A program made the position numbers and the translations under genes. Under the pieces are notes generated by a model that ran no database searches, was not told the origin of the DNA, and saw only the letters and a list, made by a program, of their open reading frames with translations. A DNA stretch of 6,730 nt from Thiohalomonas sp. (lineage in GTDB: Bacteria; Pseudomonadota; Gammaproteobacteria; GRL18): positions 1 to 6,730 of the forward strand of contig JAIVER010000066.1 in assembly GCA_023864145.1 (NCBI GenBank), in the 5' to 3' direction. The stretch's first letter is position 1. The number at the start of each line of letters is the position of its first letter. Shown in pieces: positions 4,515 through 6,730 of this stretch.

Positions 4515-6095
4515 TTAATGCTCACGAGTTTCTAAAAACTCAATTTCAGGCCATCTTTCCATTGTTAGGTTCAGGTTAACTCTGCTGGGTGCGATATAGG
4601 TTAAATCACCACTACCGTCAATAGCGAGGTTATCACTAAGTTTCTTTTTAAAATCTACCAGTTTGACCACATCATCACAAATCACCCAGCGGGCGGTTTG
4701 AACGTTCACAGGTTCAAAACCACAATCAACTTTATATTCTCCTTTTAGACGCTCTTTAACAACATCAAACTGTAGAATACCCACAGCACCAAGGATCAGA
4801 TCATTATTATTAAGTGGTTTAAATAATTGAGTGGCGCCCTCTTCACTCAGCTGTTCAAGTCCTTTCATTAAGGCCTTCATACGCAAAGGATCCTTTAAGC
4901 GGGCACGTCTGAATAATTCCGGAGCAAAGTTAGGTATACCGGTAAATTTCAGCTCTTCACCTTGAGTAAAGGTATCACCAATGCGAATAGTTCCATGATT
5001 ATGCAAGCCAATAATATCACCAGAATAGGCCGTTTCTACATGACTGCGATCCTGTGCCATAAAAGTAATGGCATTAGCAATTTGTATGCCTTTTTTGATT
5101 CGAACATGACGCATTTTCATGCCTTTTAAATATTGTCCTGAACAAATTCTCATAAAGGCAACACGATCCCGATGCTGGGGATCCATATTGGCCTGAATTT
5201 TAAACACAAAACCTGTCATTGGCTCTTCATTGGCTTCAACAACTCTGGATGTCGTTTTTCTTTCTTGCGGTGAAGGTGCATAATCAACAAATGCATCCAG
5301 CATTTCATCAACACCAAAGTTATTAATAGCAGAACCAAAGAATACAGGAGTGATTTCGCCAGCAAGAAAAAGTTCCAAATCAAACTCATTGCTGGCACCA
5401 CGAACAAGCTCTACTTCTTCACGCAATTCATCTGCCATATCACCGATCAAATCATCCAGTCTGGGATTATCCAGACCTTCTATAATTTCTCCAGACTGTA
5501 TCTTACCACCGTGAGTGGCACTAAAGATGTGGACTTTATCATTGTAAAGATGATAAACCCCTTTAAATCCTTTACCCATCCCAATTGGCCAGGTGATTGG
5601 CGCACAGGCAATCTTCAGGACATCTTCAACTTCATCCATAAGCTCAATGGGATCAGGCCCTTCCCGATCAAGTTTATTGATAAATGTTAAAATAGGAGTA
5701 TCACGTAAGCGACACACTTCCATTAGTTTAACAGTTCGTTGCTCAACACCCTTGGCCACATCAATTACCATTAATGCAGAATCGACTGCCGTTAAGGTAC
5801 GATAGGTATCTTCAGAAAAATCTTCGTGTCCTGGTGTGTCCAGCAGGTTGATAATACAGTCTTTGTAAGAAAACTGCATAACCGATGAAGTGACAGAAAT
5901 ACCACGTTCTTTTTCCATATCCATCCAGTCTGAGGTGGCATGTCTGGACGCTTTTCGACCTTTAACAGTACCCGCCATCTGAATGGCGCCCCCATATAAC
6001 AGAAGCTTTTCGGTTAATGTTGTCTTACCTGCATCAGGATGAGAAATAATCGCAAAGGTACGTCTGCGTCTTATTTCATCTAAAAATTCACTCAT
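4515..6095 (-). CDS. prfC: Peptide chain release factor 3 (RF3)
   Basis: RF3 is a cytoplasmic translational GTPase that removes RF1 or RF2 from the ribosome after peptide release and contributes to post-peptidyl-transfer quality control. At 526 residues it is full length (E. coli 529). The GTPase motifs are all present: P-loop SHPDAGKTT (18-26), switch I around RGISVTSS (64-71), DTPGHED (86-92) and NKLD (140-143). EF-Tu-like domain 2 follows (about 290-385) and then the RF3-specific C-terminal domain with [13 protein letters not shown] and [12 protein letters not shown]. The start is ATG at 6095 with GGA six bases upstream, and [20 protein letters not shown] aligns with known RF3 N-termini. 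It begins 50 bases after rimI on the same strand with no terminator between, so the two are probably co-transcribed; the E. coli gene between them, yjjG, is absent. Confidence 0.98.
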   Translation of the reverse strand: MSEFLDEIRRRRTFAIISHPDAGKTTLTEKLLLYGGAIQMAGTVKGRKASRHATSDWMDMEKERGISVTSSVMQFSYKDCIINLLDTPGHEDFSEDTYRTLTAVDSALMVIDVAKGVEQRTVKLMEVCRLRDTPILTFINKLDREGPDPIELMDEVEDVLKIACAPITWPIGMGKGFKGVYHLYNDKVHIFSATHGGKIQSGEIIEGLDNPRLDDLIGDMADELREEVELVRGASNEFDLELFLAGEITPVFFGSAINNFGVDEMLDAFVDYAPSPQERKTTSRVVEANEEPMTGFVFKIQANMDPQHRDRVAFMRICSGQYLKGMKMRHVRIKKGIQIANAITFMAQDRSHVETAYSGDIIGLHNHGTIRIGDTFTQGEELKFTGIPNFAPELFRRARLKDPLRMKALMKGLEQLSEEGATQLFKPLNNNDLILGAVGILQFDVVKERLKGEYKVDCGFEPVNVQTARWVICDDVVKLVDFKKKLSDNLAIDGSGDLTYIAPSRVNLNLTMERWPEIEFLETREH

Positions 6096-6145
6096 AAAAA
6101 ATCCAAATTAAAGTCATTGAGACTATCGTTATTCATAGTTAAACA

Positions 6146-6649
6146 TCAACCCCATGCCAGTTCACAGGCAAACAGTTGTGCGTCTTCTTTGCCATTTTTT
6201 GCGGGATAATAATCAGGTCTGATACCTATTTCATTAAAACCCAAATTTTGATAGAGGTGTATTGCTGCATGATTGGAGACTCTGACTTCCAGGTAGAGTG
6301 TTTTAGTGCCATTATCATGAGCAAAATTAATCAGCCAGTTTATAAACTGCTTGCCATACCCTTTATTTTGATAAGCAGAATCAATACAAATATTTAATAA
6401 ATGCATTTCATCCAGTACTGTGCTGAAAATTAAATAGCCGCGTACTTCGCAATCCACTTCATAAACGTAACAATGGTAGCCGCACTTGAGGCAGTCAGAC
6501 ATAATTCCCGGAGTCCAGGGAAATTCATATACCTCATTCTCTATCGCCGTCACTGGCTGCAAATCAAACTGAGTCATCAAACGGACAGTATCAGCAAAGG
6601 TATTCCTGCCTGAGTCAAGCTTGTCTAAATTAAGCTTATCTATAGCCAA
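6146..6649 (-). CDS. rimI: Ribosomal protein S18 alanine N-acetyltransferase (GNAT family)
   Basis: RimI transfers acetyl from acetyl-CoA to the N-terminal alanine of ribosomal protein S18. The GNAT core is complete: EFPWTP (42-47), acetyl-CoA loop QNKGYG (94-99), LEVRVSNHAAIHLYQNLGF (120-138) and RPDYYP (144-149). E121 and Y133 correspond to catalytic E103 and Y115 of enterobacterial RimI and keep the same 12-residue spacing. The start is uncertain. The frame opens at TTG 6649, directly after a TGA, giving 167 residues, about 18 more than E. coli at the N-terminus. The next ATG (M25, 143 residues) is slightly short. Neither has a Shine-Dalgarno, and AGGCAGGA near codon 15 is followed by no in-frame start at useful distance. 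Translation may be coupled to the gene ending at 6650. Confidence 0.93.
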   Translation of the reverse strand: MAIDKLNLDKLDSGRNTFADTVRLMTQFDLQPVTAIENEVYEFPWTPGIMSDCLKCGYHCYVYEVDCEVRGYLIFSTVLDEMHLLNICIDSAYQNKGYGKQFINWLINFAHDNGTKTLYLEVRVSNHAAIHLYQNLGFNEIGIRPDYYPAKNGKEDAQLFACELAWG

Positions 6650-6730
6650 TCAACTTGAAAATGCAGGATCGAACACTTGGAAATTATCATTAATTCGAGA
6701 ATCTAATGATTTTCCAATGCTCGGTAAAAT
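6650..6730 (-). CDS. C-terminal fragment of an unidentified gene upstream of rimI
   Basis: From the right edge, one minus-strand frame is open for 26 codons (ILPSIGKSLDSR near its start, ending VFDPAFSS) and stops at TGA 6652-6650; the other two minus-strand frames contain stops. The stop abuts the first possible rimI start (TGA-TTG), as expected for a tight operon. In E. coli the gene before rimI is holD (DNA polymerase III psi subunit), and in many bacteria it is tsaB. The ILPSI segment is faintly reminiscent of HolD, but the piece is too short to assign. Confidence 0.55.
   Translation of the reverse strand: MLPSIGKSLDSRINDNFQVFDPAFSS

Noticed and set aside
5216..5995. Extra frames on both strands inside prfC
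   Set aside because: All are overlapped by complete, motif-bearing RF3 coding sequence.
6176..6397. Plus-strand frame antisense to rimI
   Set aside because: It is a shadow of the GNAT coding sequence; no initiation signal or recognisable domain.
1..6730. CRISPR arrays, tRNA or rRNA genes, toxin-antitoxin or defence genes
   Set aside because: I found no regularly spaced direct repeats, no tRNA-like cloverleaf and no such protein families on either strand.

Overview
The window looks like ordinary chromosome from an AT-rich gammaproteobacterium (GC roughly 38-40% by eye). The evidence is E. coli-like CysM, class I DAHP synthase, RF3 and RimI, the rimI-prfC pairing, and a free-standing HPt protein of GacS/BarA type beside cysM. 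A marine or sulfur- or methane-oxidising lineage would fit, but the sequence does not fix the genus. Apart from the HPt gene at 1497-1850, every gene call of substance is on the minus strand.

Left part (1-474): the 5' end of an IS630-family transposase runs off the left edge. Behind it lies about 250 bases without a confident gene, holding two doubtful micro-ORFs and the terminator of cysM. cysM (cysteine synthase B) follows, and it diverges from the HPt gene across a 131-base intergenic region with candidate promoters for both sides. The HPt gene converges on a two-gene minus-strand unit: a DAHP synthase of the AroG/AroF/AroH class, followed by an unrecognised protein with two membrane segments and an extracytoplasmic domain. 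A multi-armed palindrome sits at the convergence point.

The 381 bases between the DAHP synthase and the rhodanese gene (3523-3903) contain no convincing gene but are crowded. From the aro side they hold a sigma70-like promoter, an 11-base palindrome, a 76-base element bounded by a perfect 19-base inverted repeat (REP/MITE-like), a second stretch with several competing hairpins, and the minus-strand terminator of the rhodanese gene.

Right part (3904-6730): a secreted single-domain rhodanese, then prfC (release factor 3), rimI (N-alpha-acetyltransferase of ribosomal protein S18) and the last 26 codons of an unidentified upstream gene. From recall, E. coli has holD-rimI-yjjG-prfC in this order, so this is a conserved translation-related neighbourhood lacking yjjG. 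The unidentified upstream fragment lies where holD would be.

Functionally the window mixes amino-acid biosynthesis (cysteine, aromatic entry step), translation (RF3, RimI), periplasmic sulfur handling (rhodanese) and phosphorelay signalling (HPt). I see no CRISPR array, tRNA, rRNA, toxin-antitoxin pair or defence system. The parts most worth a second look are the orphan HPt gene, the 3647-3722 palindromic element, the structured stretch beside it, and the uncharacterised membrane protein.
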